64,000 nucleotides of DNA from Streptomyces viridochromogenes DSM 40736 (GTDB lineage: Bacteria; Actinomycetota; Actinomycetes; Streptomycetales; Streptomycetaceae), in the NCBI RefSeq assembly GCF_000158955.1, contig NZ_GG657757.1:481943-545942 (forward strand). Direction: 5' to 3'. The notes below the pieces were generated by a model, which saw nothing but the letters and a program-made list of their open reading frames with translations, ran no database searches and had not been told where the DNA came from. Of the stretch, positions 35,053 to 44,018 are shown piece by piece. How positions within the stretch are numbered: the first letter of the stretch is position 1; each line of letters begins with the position of its first letter. A program made the translations under genes and the position numbers.

Positions 35053-35421
35053 TCACCGGCTCTCGAGGCGCAGGTGCAGTTCCGTCTCCTGGTCGCCGGA
35101 GACGGCGCTCAGGTCCCGCACGGCGAAGAGCGAGTCCAGCCGCATCCGGAAGTGCTCGATCGCCCAGTACCCGCCGTGCAGGTCGGCGTCGACGGAGGAC
35201 GCCAGCCGGGCCGGACGGCCGCCCTCGTGCTCGTCGGCCACGTCGAAGGTGCCGAGCCACACGGTCGGGCGGGTCTCGTGCAGTTCCTCGGGGACGTCGT
35301 CGGCGCACCGGTCGGACTCGAAGCAGGCGCACAGCGTGTCGAACACGATGCGGGCGTCCTGCTTGCTGCACCCGCTGATCTCCACCGAGACGGAGTGGGG
35401 GTGCGGTTGCTCAAGGTCCAT
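35053..35421 (-). CDS. Conserved actinomycete protein of unknown function (122 aa)
   Basis: I do not recognise this family. The 122-residue soluble, acidic protein begins MDLEQPHPHSVSVEISGCSK. It has two Cys close together (TLCACFESDRCADDV gives three) and ends in a beta-rich half (EHFRMRLDSLFAVRDLSAVS, ETELHLRLESR). No signal peptide or membrane helix is present. GAGAGGAG lies 9 bp before ATG 35421. It is convergent with the M20 peptidase gene and divergent from the third SpoIIE-type gene. Confidence 0.62.
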   Translation of the reverse strand: MDLEQPHPHSVSVEISGCSKQDARIVFDTLCACFESDRCADDVPEELHETRPTVWLGTFDVADEHEGGRPARLASSVDADLHGGYWAIEHFRMRLDSLFAVRDLSAVSGDQETELHLRLESR

Positions 35422-35661
35422 GGTGATCGCTCCTCTCATGGCCACCTCGTATCCGCCCCTACCCCAGCAAAGCACCACCTACCGCCGAGCACTAGCGGCG
35501 ACGCCCCTGCTCTGCCGACAGGTTTGCGGAGCGGGCGGCTCCGTGTTGGGGGATGGTGGTAGGTGACGGAAGGGGCCTCGGTATTACGGCTCCGCGCGGT
35601 AAACATGGGGTGTCGGCACCATGACGGCGTGCCGCGAGGATCGGCGAAGGCGGAGCGTGGG

Positions 35662-37741
35662 ATGAGTGCAGCCGGGTCTCCCATGGCTGAGGGCGACGAA
35701 CCGGCGCGCGGGTCGGCGCGCCCGAGTGGGCTGCTCGACGTCCTGCGCGTCGCCTCGGTGGTCCTGGACGCCGAGGGCCGCATCGTGCTGTGGAGCCCGC
35801 AGGCCGAGGAGCTGTTCGGATACGAGGCGCACGAGGCGCTGGGACAGTTCGCCGCCCGGATCATGGTCCACGACGAGCACGTCGATCTCGTGGTCAAGCT
35901 GTTCGCCGACGTCATGGGCACCGGACAGAGCTGGGCCGGGGCCTTCCCCATCCGGCGCAAGGACGGCACCACCCGGCTCGTGGAGTTCCGCAACATGCGG
36001 CTGCTGGACGACCAGGGGGACGTCTACGCGCTGGGGCTGTGCGCCGACCAGTCGACCGTGCACCGGGCTGGAGCGCGACGTGGCACTGTCGACGCGGATG
36101 ATCGCGCAGTCCCCGATCGGGCTGGCCGTGCTGGACACCGAGCTGCGGTACGTCTCGGTCAACGCGGCCCTGGAGCAGCTCAACGGCGTGCCCGCCGAGG
36201 AGCACCTGGGCCGGACGGTCCGCGAGGTGGTGCCGCGGATGGACGTCGACGCCCTGGAGGCCGCGGCGCGCCGGGTCCTGGACACCGGCCGGCCGGTCGT
36301 CGACCAGTCCACCATCGGCCGCACCCCGGCCGACCCGGACCAGGACCACGCCTGGTCGATCTCGCTGTACCGGCTGGAGAACGCCTTCGGAACCGTGCTC
36401 GGCGTGGCCGTGTCGATCGTCGACGTCACCGAGCAGTACCAGGCGGGCATCGAGGCCGAGGCGGCCCGTCGGCGCCTGGCTCTGATCGCCGACGCCTCGG
36501 GGCGGATCGGCACCACGCTGGACCTGGATCACACGGCCCACGAGCTCGCCGAGGTGGCTGTGCCGGAGCTCGCCGACATCGCGGCCGTCGACCTGCTGGA
36601 CGCGGTGGTGCAGGGCCGGCGCACCAGCCTCGGTCCGGCCGAGTCGGCGGTGATCCGGGCGCTGGCGGTCCAGGGGTACGACTCCGCCGAGGCGCTGGAG
36701 GCCGCCGACCAGCCCGGGAACGTGGCCCGGTACGCGCACGACCGGCTGGTCACCCAGTGCGTACGCACAGCCAGCCCGGTGATGCTGCCTCAGGTCAAGG
36801 ACGAGGACCTGCCGCGCATCGCCCGGTCCCCGGAGGCGGCCGAGCTGCTGGGCCGGGCCGGGGTGCACTCCTACCTGGCGGTGCCGCTGATCGCGCGCGG
36901 CGAGGTGCTGGGTGCCCTGGACCTCAAGCGCACCCGCAACCCGCTGCCGTTCAGCGAGGACGACCTGCTGCTGGCGCGCGAGCTGGCCGCCCGGGCCGCG
37001 GTGCAGATCGACAACGCCCGCTGGTACCAGAGCGCCCGCGACACCGCGCTCACCCTGCAGCGCAGCCTGCTGCCCAGCCATCCGACCATGACGGGCGGGC
37101 TGGAAGTGGCCTCCCGCTACCAGCCGGCCGGGGCCACGAGCGAGGTCGGCGGCGACTGGTTCGACGTGATCGAGCTGGACGGCGGCAAGACGGCGCTCGT
37201 CGTGGGCGACGTGATGGGCAGCGGCATTCCCGCCGCGGCGACCATGGGCCGGCTGCGTACGGCGACCAACACGCTGGCCTCCCTCGATCTGGACCCGGCT
37301 CGGCTCCTGGAGCACCTCGACAAGATCACGGCAGGGCTGGAGGAGGCCATCGCCACCTGCGCCTACGCCGTTCACGATCCGCACCTGCGGCAGTGCCGGA
37401 TCGCCAACGCCGGGCATCTGCCGCCGGTGCGGGTCCGGGCCGGCCGGCCTCCGGAGCTGCTCGACCTGCCGACCGGTGTGCCGCTCGGCGTGGGCGGGGT
37501 CGCCTTCGCCACGACGACCGTCGACCTCGAACCCGGCGACCGGCTGGTGCTCTACACCGACGGCCTCGTCGAGACCCGCCGCGACCCGCTCGACGATCGG
37601 CTCGACACCCTGCTGTCCCTGCTCGACGGACCCGACCGGCCGCTGGAGGAGGTCTGCGACCTGCTGCTGCGCACCCTGCACGAGCCGGACAACTTCGACG
37701 ACGTGGCCCTGCTCATCGCGCGGGCGACGGCTCCGGACTGA
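35662..37741 (+). pseudogene. SpoIIE-type PP2C phosphatase with PAS and GAF domains, frameshifted
   Basis: An N-terminal PAS domain (SGLLDVLRVASVVLDAEGRI, GYEAHEALGQFAARI) reads in one frame to about 36064. From ERDVALSTRMIAQSPIGLAV onwards a second PAS, a GAF domain (about 275-450) and the SpoIIE/PP2C domain (VGGDWFDVIELDGG, VVGDVMGSG, LYTDGLVETR) read in the next frame. One extra base in GGG 36065-36067 explains the break; removing it gives about 692 residues. Unlike its two relatives in the window it has no C-terminal RsbW-like ATPase. Start ATG 35662 is preceded by GGAG at 35652-35655. Sequencing error or recent inactivation cannot be separated here. Confidence 0.8.
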
Positions 37742-37751
37742 GCGGGCGCGG

Positions 37752-38555
37752 TTACGGCCTGACGCCGATCACCACATGGGCGTACAGCTCCTCGGAGACG
37801 GCCAGGTGTGTCGTCAGGCCGTTGCCTTCGAAGGCGGTGAGGGCGGCCGGTGCCTGAAGTCGGCTCGTCTCCACCAGGACGCAGCCGCCGGGCGCGAGCC
37901 AGCGGGGCGCCTCGGCGGCGACCCGGCGCAGCACGTCGAGGCCGTCCGCGCCGCCGTCGAGGGCGACCAGCGGCTCGTGGTCACGGGCCTCCAGCGGCAG
38001 CAGGCCGATCTCGTCGCTCGGGACGTACGGCACGTTGGCCGCGAGGATGTCGACGCGGCCCCGCAGCGCGCCGGGCAGCGCGTCGAACAGGTCGCCCTGG
38101 TGGACGTGGCCGCCGACCGCGGCGACATTGGAGCGGGCGCAGCGCACGGCGGCCGGGTCGATGTCGGCGGCGTGCAGCTCGACGCGCCCCAGTGCGGACG
38201 CCAGCGCCGCACCGACGGCGCCCGAGCCGCAGCACAGGTCCAGGACGACGGTGGCGCGGGGCACCCGGGCGAGGGCCTGTTCCACCAGGAACTCGGTGCG
38301 GCGGCGCGGCACGAAGACGCCCGGCGCGACGGTGACGCGCAGGCCGCGGAACTCGGCCCAGCCGACGACGAGTTCGAGGGGCAGGCCCGCGACGCGACGC
38401 TCGACCATGGCGGCGGTCTCGGCCGGTGTGCGGGCGGTGGCGAGGATCAACTCGGCCTCGTCCTCGGCGAAGACGCACCCCGCGGTGCGCAGGGCTGCGA
38501 CGACTTCGTCACGGGACGACGGTGCGGACGGCGGCACGGGAGAAACGGACTGCAT
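37752..38555 (-). CDS. PrmC/HemK-like N5-glutamine methyltransferase
   Basis: This 267-residue SAM-dependent methyltransferase has an N-terminal helical domain (about 10-70), FRGLRVTVAPGVFVPRRRTE (the family's P-R-x-x-T/E loop), SAM motif VVLDLCCGSGAVGAALA, acidic motif HAADIDPAAV and the catalytic NxxY motif as AANVPYVPSDE (NVPY instead of NPPY). Canonical PrmC methylates the GGQ glutamine of release factors. Streptomyces encode a second, shorter PrmC-like protein of this kind whose target is unclear, and this looks like it. Start ATG 38555. Confidence 0.78.
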   Translation of the reverse strand: MQSVSPVPPSAPSSRDEVVAALRTAGCVFAEDEAELILATARTPAETAAMVERRVAGLPLELVVGWAEFRGLRVTVAPGVFVPRRRTEFLVEQALARVPRATVVLDLCCGSGAVGAALASALGRVELHAADIDPAAVRCARSNVAAVGGHVHQGDLFDALPGALRGRVDILAANVPYVPSDEIGLLPLEARDHEPLVALDGGADGLDVLRRVAAEAPRWLAPGGCVLVETSRLQAPAALTAFEGNGLTTHLAVSEELYAHVVIGVRP

Positions 38556-38775
38556 AGGGGCCAGGAGCCTTTCGGGAACCGAAGGGCGCTCCGGCGGTCG
38601 CCTACGGCCGGCGATCCGCGCGACATCGAGAGGAGGAGAGCACCCGGGCTGACACAGCGGTAATGGGTCTCACCTCCTCGTCCTGCGACGGCTGGGTCCG
38701 TCCACAGCCGGACGGCAACACTACCCGACGGCCCGGTCGGCCGGCACGGCACGGCACGGCGGGCCGACGGCGGGT

Positions 38776-38792
38776 GGTTGGGTCATGCAACC
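38776..38792. promoter_or_regulatory. GGTTG-N7-CAACC inverted repeat before marR-type gene
   Basis: Five-base perfect arms spaced by 7 bases lie 38 bp before the marR-like start, within an otherwise feature-poor 274-bp gap. It is a size typical of MarR operators and may be autoregulatory. Confidence 0.4.
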
Positions 38793-38829
38793 ATGGAGGC
38801 CCGAGCAGTCTTGTGGTGAGGGAGATCCG

Positions 38830-39267
38830 GTGCACGCAGCCGACGCCGTGGAGACCGTCCAGCGGGAGATGACGGTGTTCGCCCGCCGCGCCCGTGCCGC
38901 GGCCGGGCGGATGCACCCGGAGCTGTCGCTGGTGTCGTACACCCTGCTGGGGCATCTGGAGGAGAGCGGCGGGTGCCGTGCCACCGATCTGGCCCTGCAC
39001 TACGCCCTCGACAAGTCGACCGTCAGCCGCCAGGTGGCCTCGCTGGAGCGCTCCGGCCTCATCGAACGCCGCCCCGACGCGGCGGACCAGCGTGTCCTGG
39101 TGCTGCATCTGACGGAGGCCGGCCGGCGCATCCTGGCCCAGGTCACCGAGAGGCGCCGGGCGGTGTTCGAGGAGCGGCTGGCCGACTGGCCCGCCGAGGA
39201 CCTGTCGCGCTTCGCCGACTACCTCGTGCGCTACAACGCGGGAGCCGGTTCCGGCCCGCCCGACTGA
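38830..39267 (+). CDS. MarR-family transcriptional regulator
   Basis: This 145-residue MarR protein begins AVETVQREMTVFARRARAAA. The core is SLVSYTLLGHLEESGGCRAT, LALHYALDKSTVSRQVASLE (recognition helix) and RPDAADQRVLVLHLTEAG (wing). Start GTG 38830 with GGGAG upstream. It lies 102 bp upstream of a molybdenum-enzyme/reductase pair on the same strand, so it may control that pair. No effector can be deduced. Confidence 0.85.
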   Translation: MHAADAVETVQREMTVFARRARAAAGRMHPELSLVSYTLLGHLEESGGCRATDLALHYALDKSTVSRQVASLERSGLIERRPDAADQRVLVLHLTEAGRRILAQVTERRRAVFEERLADWPAEDLSRFADYLVRYNAGAGSGPPD

Positions 39268-39369
39268 AGGCGGCGCGAGCAGGCCGGCCCGACCCGTACG
39301 GTTGAATACGCAATCACTCATCACGCCGGCCCGGCGGGGCACCGCCGGCCGGTCCGGAGGCACCACCGC

Positions 39370-39975
39370 ATGCACATCACCCGAGGCTTCACCGGGCGCC
39401 CACGCGTCGACGACCCCGGCCTGCCGCCCGGTCAGTACGACGCGGGCGACGACTGGCCCGTGCTGTCCGCCGAGGTCACTCCCGACCTGGCACCCGGCGA
39501 CTGGACGTTCCGTGTCGACGGTCTGGTGGCCGAGCCCCGTACCTGGGACTGGGACCAGGCGCACCGGATGCCGGCGTCGGCGTACCAGGGCGCCATCCAC
39601 TGTGTGACGGGCTGGTCGAAGTTCGGGGTGCGGTTCGCGGGGGTGTCGCTGGACGCCTTCCTGGATGTGGTCCGGCCCCATGGGTCGGCGACCCATGCCG
39701 TCGCCTATGCGCACACCGGCTACACCGCGAACCTCCCGCTCGCCGACCTGACCGGGGGGCGCGCCTGGATCGTGTGGGAGTACGACGGCAGGCCGCTGGC
39801 CCCGGAACACGGCGGCCCGGCGCGGCTGGTGGTGCCGCACCTGTACTTCTGGAAGAGCGTCAAGTGGATAGCGGGCCTGCGGATCCTCGATCACGAGGAG
39901 CCGGGTTTCTGGGAGCGGAACGGCTACCACGAGCGGGGCAACCCCTGGGACGAGCAGAGGTACTCGGGTGACTGA
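39370..39975 (+). CDS. Cytoplasmic sulfite-oxidase-fold molybdopterin enzyme
   Basis: This 201-residue protein has the molybdopterin-binding fold of sulfite oxidase/YedY. The Mo-ligand Cys is Cys78 in GAIHCVTGWSKFGVRFAGV, followed by YTANLPLADL and VPHLYFWKSVKWIAGLRILD, the cofactor-pocket motifs of this group. No Tat or Sec signal is visible (start MHITRGFTGRPRVDDPG), so unlike YedY/MsrP it should stay in the cytoplasm. It overlaps the next gene by 8 bases, which encodes a flavin reductase that is probably its electron partner. Substrate unknown. Confidence 0.85.
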   Translation: MHITRGFTGRPRVDDPGLPPGQYDAGDDWPVLSAEVTPDLAPGDWTFRVDGLVAEPRTWDWDQAHRMPASAYQGAIHCVTGWSKFGVRFAGVSLDAFLDVVRPHGSATHAVAYAHTGYTANLPLADLTGGRAWIVWEYDGRPLAPEHGGPARLVVPHLYFWKSVKWIAGLRILDHEEPGFWERNGYHERGNPWDEQRYSGD

Positions 39976-40723
39976 GACCTTCGTTCCGCCCACGCGGTTC
40001 GCCGTTCCCGGGCGCATCGCCGTGAGCGAGCAGGCCGCCTCCGTGTGGCAGACCGCCACGCTGGCCGAGATCCGGCGCGAGACCCCGAGGGCCGCCACCT
40101 TCCGGTTCGCCGTGCCCGACTGGCCCGGTCATCTGCCCGGTCAGCACCTGATGGTGCGGCTGACCGCCGAGGACGGCTATGTGGCGCAGCGCCACTACTC
40201 GATCGCGTCCGCGCCGGACGACTCCGGGCATGTCGAGCTGACCCTGGATCACATCGAGGGCGGCGAGGTCTCGGGCTGGTTCCACACGGTGGCCCGGCCC
40301 GGCGACCGGGTCGAGGTGCGGGGCCCGGTGAGCGGCTTCTTCGCCTGGCCGGGCGACCGGCCCGCGCTGCTGATCGGCGCCGGTTCCGGTGTCGTGCCGC
40401 TGATGTCGATGGTCCGGCACCACCGGGCACGGAACCTGATCGTGCCGCTGCGGCTGCTGGTGTCCGCGCGCAGTCCCGAGGAGCTCATCTACGCCGGGGA
40501 GTTCGGCGCGGAGACGACGCCCGTGTTCACCCGGAGCGCGCCGGAGGGTGTGCCGGTCGGACGTATGACGGCAGCACATGTGGCGCCACTCCTGGCTGAG
40601 CAGCCGCGCCTCGGGTGGGAGGCGTACGTGTGCGGCTCCAACTCCTTCGCCGAGCACGCCTCCCGGTTGCTGGTCGCCGCCGGTCAGCCCGTGGACCGCA
40701 TCCGTATCGAGCGGTTCGGCTGA
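39968..40723 (+). CDS. Ferredoxin-reductase-type flavoprotein, partner of the Mo enzyme
   Basis: This 251-residue FNR-family oxidoreductase has an FAD beta-barrel (about 25-125; GQHLMVRL, then QRHYSIASAPDD, the RxYS flavin motif) and an NAD(P)H domain (about 130-245; LLIGAGSGVVPLMSMVRHHR, EAYVCGSNSFAEHA). It lacks the C-terminal 2Fe-2S domain of phenol-hydroxylase-type reductases, so electrons would pass straight from FAD or through another carrier. Start GTG 39968 lies inside the end of the molybdoenzyme gene. The pair occurs together in Streptomyces. Confidence 0.85.
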   Translation: MTETFVPPTRFAVPGRIAVSEQAASVWQTATLAEIRRETPRAATFRFAVPDWPGHLPGQHLMVRLTAEDGYVAQRHYSIASAPDDSGHVELTLDHIEGGEVSGWFHTVARPGDRVEVRGPVSGFFAWPGDRPALLIGAGSGVVPLMSMVRHHRARNLIVPLRLLVSARSPEELIYAGEFGAETTPVFTRSAPEGVPVGRMTAAHVAPLLAEQPRLGWEAYVCGSNSFAEHASRLLVAAGQPVDRIRIERFG

Positions 40724-40905
40724 CCTCGCGACGCCCCCTCCCCCCGGGCCGACGAACCTGACGTGTGGCTCGCCCCGGGCGCGCGGCCCGGTGTTTCGCC
40801 ACGACCGGCCCGGGCACCCCAGCCGGAGGGCTACGGCAGGCGGCGACCCGGGTCGCGCCGAGCCGTTGATGGGTGCGCCGGCGCGGTAGCGGCGAGGAGG
40901 TCGAG

Positions 40906-41490
40906 ATGCGAACCCGGGTGCGCGGCTGGCGTTGGCGGCGCAGTCCGTTGCGACGCCGGTCCGATGTCGTCGAGGCGTGGACAGTGCTCGTCGTCGCCGT
41001 CCTGATACTCGTGGGTGCGCCTCTTGCGGGGGCGGCGGCTGCCTGGTGGGCCCATGGCGAGGCGCGCTCGGTCTCGGTGGAGCAGCGCGCGGAGCGTCAT
41101 CGCGTCCGTGCCGAGGTGGTCGGCAGGAAGGGCGACGCCCTGCCGTCGGTACAGGCCGGCGGGCAGCAGGCGTTCCGGGCGACCGTGCGCTGGACGGAGC
41201 CGGGCGAGGGCACGCGCACCGCGACGGCTCGCGTCCCCGCCGCTACTCGGCAAGGTGAGGTCGTGCACGTCTGGTTCGACTCACAGGGGCGGAGCGTGCC
41301 CCCGCCGGTGGACGGAACGGCGGTCTGGCAGCACACCCTGACCATCGGCACGTGCGCCACGGGCGCTGCGGTGCTCGCGGTGCTCCTGATCCAGCGCGTC
41401 GTACGCAGGGTGGCCCTGCGCCGCCGGCTGACCGAATGGGAGCGTGCTTGGGCGCGTACGGAACCGGAGTGGACACACCGCCGCGCCTGA
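40906..41490 (+). CDS. Rv1733c-family membrane protein
   Basis: This 194-residue protein has two membrane helices (about 25-50, VVEAWTVLVVAVLILVGAPL; and about 140-165, TIGTCATGAAVLAVLLIQRV) around an extracytoplasmic beta domain (about 52-135; AERHRVRAEVVGRKGDALPS). It has basic cytoplasmic ends (start MRTRVRGWRWRRSPLRRR). This is the layout of the Rv1733c family, common in Streptomyces and linked to dormancy in mycobacteria, with no known activity. GAGGAGG lies 5 bp before ATG 40906. Confidence 0.78.
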   Translation: MRTRVRGWRWRRSPLRRRSDVVEAWTVLVVAVLILVGAPLAGAAAAWWAHGEARSVSVEQRAERHRVRAEVVGRKGDALPSVQAGGQQAFRATVRWTEPGEGTRTATARVPAATRQGEVVHVWFDSQGRSVPPPVDGTAVWQHTLTIGTCATGAAVLAVLLIQRVVRRVALRRRLTEWERAWARTEPEWTHRRA

Positions 41491-41639
41491 GACGCGGGTG
41501 CCGCCGGGTCGGGGATGTCCGGGGTACGCGCCGGCCGGGGACCCGCGACAAAGGCCTGGCGAGCCCTCTGACCACCCACGTAATGTGATCGTCCGCACTG
41601 TCCCTCACCGCGGCTCTTCCTCACCCAAGGCGGTCCTGC

Positions 41640-42608
41640 ATGGCCCTGTTCGATCTTCCTCTCGACGAACTCCGCGAGTACCGCAGCGCGTCCACCGAAC
41701 CCGAGGACTTCGACGCGTTCTGGTCCAAGACCCTCCAGGAGGCGCGTGAGCACGATCTGGACGCCCGCTTCGAACCGGTCGACACGGGACTGTCCACCGT
41801 GCAGGTCTTCGACGTGACGTTCGCCGGGTTCGGCGGTCATCCGGTCAAGGGCTGGCTGACGCTGCCGACGGGGGTGGACGGCCCGCTGCCGCTGGTCGTG
41901 GAGTTCATCGGTTACGGCGGAGGACGCGGACTGCCGCACCAGCACCTGCTGTGGGCGTCCACGGGCCGGGCGCACTTCGTGATGGACACCCGCGGGCAGG
42001 GCAGCGCCTGGGGCGCGGGCGGCGGCACGGCGGACCCGGTGGGCGGCGCGCCCGCCTACCCGGGCTTCATGACGCGCGGTATCGACGCGCCGGAGAACTA
42101 CTACTACCGCCGGGTGTACACGGACGCCGTGCGCGCCGTGGAGGCGGCCCGTTCGCACCCCCGCACGGACCCGACGCGCACGGTGGCCGTGGGGGCGAGC
42201 CAGGGCGGCGGCATCACCATCGCGGTGGGCGGCCTGGTCCCGGATCTGTCGGGCATCGCGCCGGACGTGCCGTTCCTGTGCGACTTCCCCCGCGCGGCGA
42301 CGCTCACGGACCGCCAGCCGTACCGGGAAATCGGCTCGTACCTCAAGACGCACCGCGGCCGCACCGAGGAGGCGCTGCGCACACTCTCCTACTTCGACGC
42401 CGTGCACTTCGCCACCCGCGGACAGTCGCCGGCGCTCTTCTCGGCCGCGCTCGAGGACCAGACCTGCCCGCCCTCGACCGTGTTCGCGGCGTTCAACGCC
42501 TGGGGGCACGAGGACAAGACGATCGAGGTGTACGACTTCAACGACCACGAGGGCGGTGGCCCCTTCCAGGAGGCGGCCCAGCTGCGCTGGATGCGCTCGT
42601 ACATCTGA
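41640..42608 (+). CDS. CE7 acetyl-xylan esterase / cephalosporin-C deacetylase
   Basis: This 322-residue alpha/beta hydrolase of carbohydrate esterase family 7 shows the whole triad: Ser187 (VGASQGGG), Asp273 (SAALEDQTCPPST) and His303 (NDHEGGG). Family signatures RGQGSAWG and YYYRRVYTDAVRAVEAARSH are present. CE7 enzymes remove acetyl groups from short xylo-oligomers and from cephalosporin C, usually inside the cell as hexamers. No signal peptide is present, as expected. Start ATG 41640. Confidence 0.92.
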   Translation: MALFDLPLDELREYRSASTEPEDFDAFWSKTLQEAREHDLDARFEPVDTGLSTVQVFDVTFAGFGGHPVKGWLTLPTGVDGPLPLVVEFIGYGGGRGLPHQHLLWASTGRAHFVMDTRGQGSAWGAGGGTADPVGGAPAYPGFMTRGIDAPENYYYRRVYTDAVRAVEAARSHPRTDPTRTVAVGASQGGGITIAVGGLVPDLSGIAPDVPFLCDFPRAATLTDRQPYREIGSYLKTHRGRTEEALRTLSYFDAVHFATRGQSPALFSAALEDQTCPPSTVFAAFNAWGHEDKTIEVYDFNDHEGGGPFQEAAQLRWMRSYI

Positions 42609-42722
42609 TCCGGCCGTTCCCGGACTGCGGACTTCCACCCGGTCCGACCAGTCGGTACGTTCTTCGGGCCCGGGCCGCTCCTTGGCGGCCCGGCCCGGAG
42701 ACGGTCGGCGGGGAGGGGTCCA

Positions 42723-43888
42723 TGTCCGAGAACGAGGTACAGGTGCGCGGTCACTGCGACGCGCGGTTCACGGCGGTACGCGAGGCGTTCGAGGAGAACT
42801 TCCGGGAGCGCGGCGAGCTGGGCGCGGCGGTGGCCGTCACCGTCGGCGGCAGGACGGTCGTGGATCTGTGGGGCGGCTGGTCGGACGCGGCGCGCACCCG
42901 TACGTGGGAGCGGGACACCGTGGTCAACGTCTGGTCGACGACCAAGGGGCCGGTGGCGCTGTGCGCGCACATCCTCGCCGACCGGGGGCTTGTGGACCTC
43001 GACGCTCCGGTGTCCGTGTACTGGCCCGAGTTCGCCGCGGCGGGCAAGGAGAAGGTCCTCGTACGGCATCTGCTGTCGCACCGCGCCGGTCTGGCCGGGC
43101 TGCGTGAACCGCACACGCTGGAGCAGCTCTGCGACTGGGAGCTGACCACGCAGCGGCTCGCGGCCACGGAGCCCTGGTGGGAGCCGGGGACCCGGTCCGG
43201 CTATCACGCGCTGACCTACGGGCACCTGGTGGGCGAGGTGGTACGGCGGGTGTCGGGGCTGCTGCCGGGAGCCTTCCTGGAGCGGGAGGTGACCGGGCCG
43301 CTCGGGATCGACTTCACCATCGGCCTGCCGGAGAAGGAATCCGGGCGGGCGGCCGAACTGGTCGGTCCGCCGCCCGCGGGGAACAGCGAACAGGCCGCCG
43401 CCTTCGCGCAGTTGGCGCCCGCGGCGGTGGCCGCGCTGACCAACCCTCCGGTCTCCGCCGCCGGCGCCGGCACCCCCGGGTGGCGGGCCGCCGAGATCCC
43501 CGCTGCGAACGGGCACGGCACCGCGCGAGCGGTCGCCGACCTGTACGGGGTCTTCGCCGGGCGCGGCTCGTACGGGGGGCGGCGCGTACTGTCCGCCGAG
43601 GCGGCCGAGCGGGCGCGCGAGGGGCAGGGCAGCTCCCTGGACCTGGTGCTCGGCGCCGGACTGGGGCGCGAGACGGAGGCGGGGCTCGGACTGTGGCTCA
43701 GCGGGCCCCACGGCTCCTACGGACCCAACCCGCGCGCTTTCGGTCATGACGGCTACGGCGGCTCCTGCGGGCTCGCCGACCCGGAGGCGGAGGTGTCGAT
43801 GGGGTACGTGATGAACCGCATGGGGCCTCACATCACGGACGACCCTCGTAAGACGGCGCTGGTCGACGCCCTCTACAGGGCAGTGTGA
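42723..43888 (+). CDS. Serine hydrolase of the beta-lactamase/EstB family
   Basis: This 388-residue class-C beta-lactamase-fold esterase has the nucleophile motif STTK (Ser72-Lys75) in VVNVWSTTKGPVALCAHIL, the Tyr motif in GTRSGYHALTYGHLVGEVV, and a C-terminal FGHDGYGGSCGLADPEAEVS in place of KTG. EstB-type enzymes cleave short esters and usually do not hydrolyse beta-lactams. No signal peptide is present, so it is intracellular. GGGGAGGGG lies 5-8 bp before ATG 42723. Confidence 0.86.
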
Positions 43889-43942
43889 CGGCGGGCGCGG
43901 GCAGGCCGGTTTCGGCCGAACCGCCCGACCGCCCTTCCCTGC

Positions 43943-43966
43943 TGGTTTAGACCAATGCTAGACCTG
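43943..43966. promoter_or_regulatory. DasR/HutC-type box TGGTTTAGACCA with a half-site
   Basis: TGGTTTAGACCA (43943-43954) differs by one base from the DasR core TGGTCTAGACCA. A second TAGACC lies 12 bp further on (43960-43965). They lie 53-76 bp before a GntR/HutC-type regulator gene, the same subfamily as DasR, so autoregulation is likely and cross-binding by DasR is possible. Confidence 0.6.
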
Positions 43967-44018
43967 GTGGCGCACCGAGCCCGTACGACTACCGAACGTC
44001 ACCAACAGGAGGCGCGGT

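Noticed and set aside
38556..38775. Possible small gene or RNA in the gap before the marR-like gene
   Set aside because: Only simple repeats such as GCACGGCACGGCACGG and no ribosome binding site with plausible coding sequence.
40724..40905. Coding sequence between the FNR-type reductase and the Rv1733c-type gene
   Set aside because: Open frames here have no start context or recognisable sequence; treated as intergenic.
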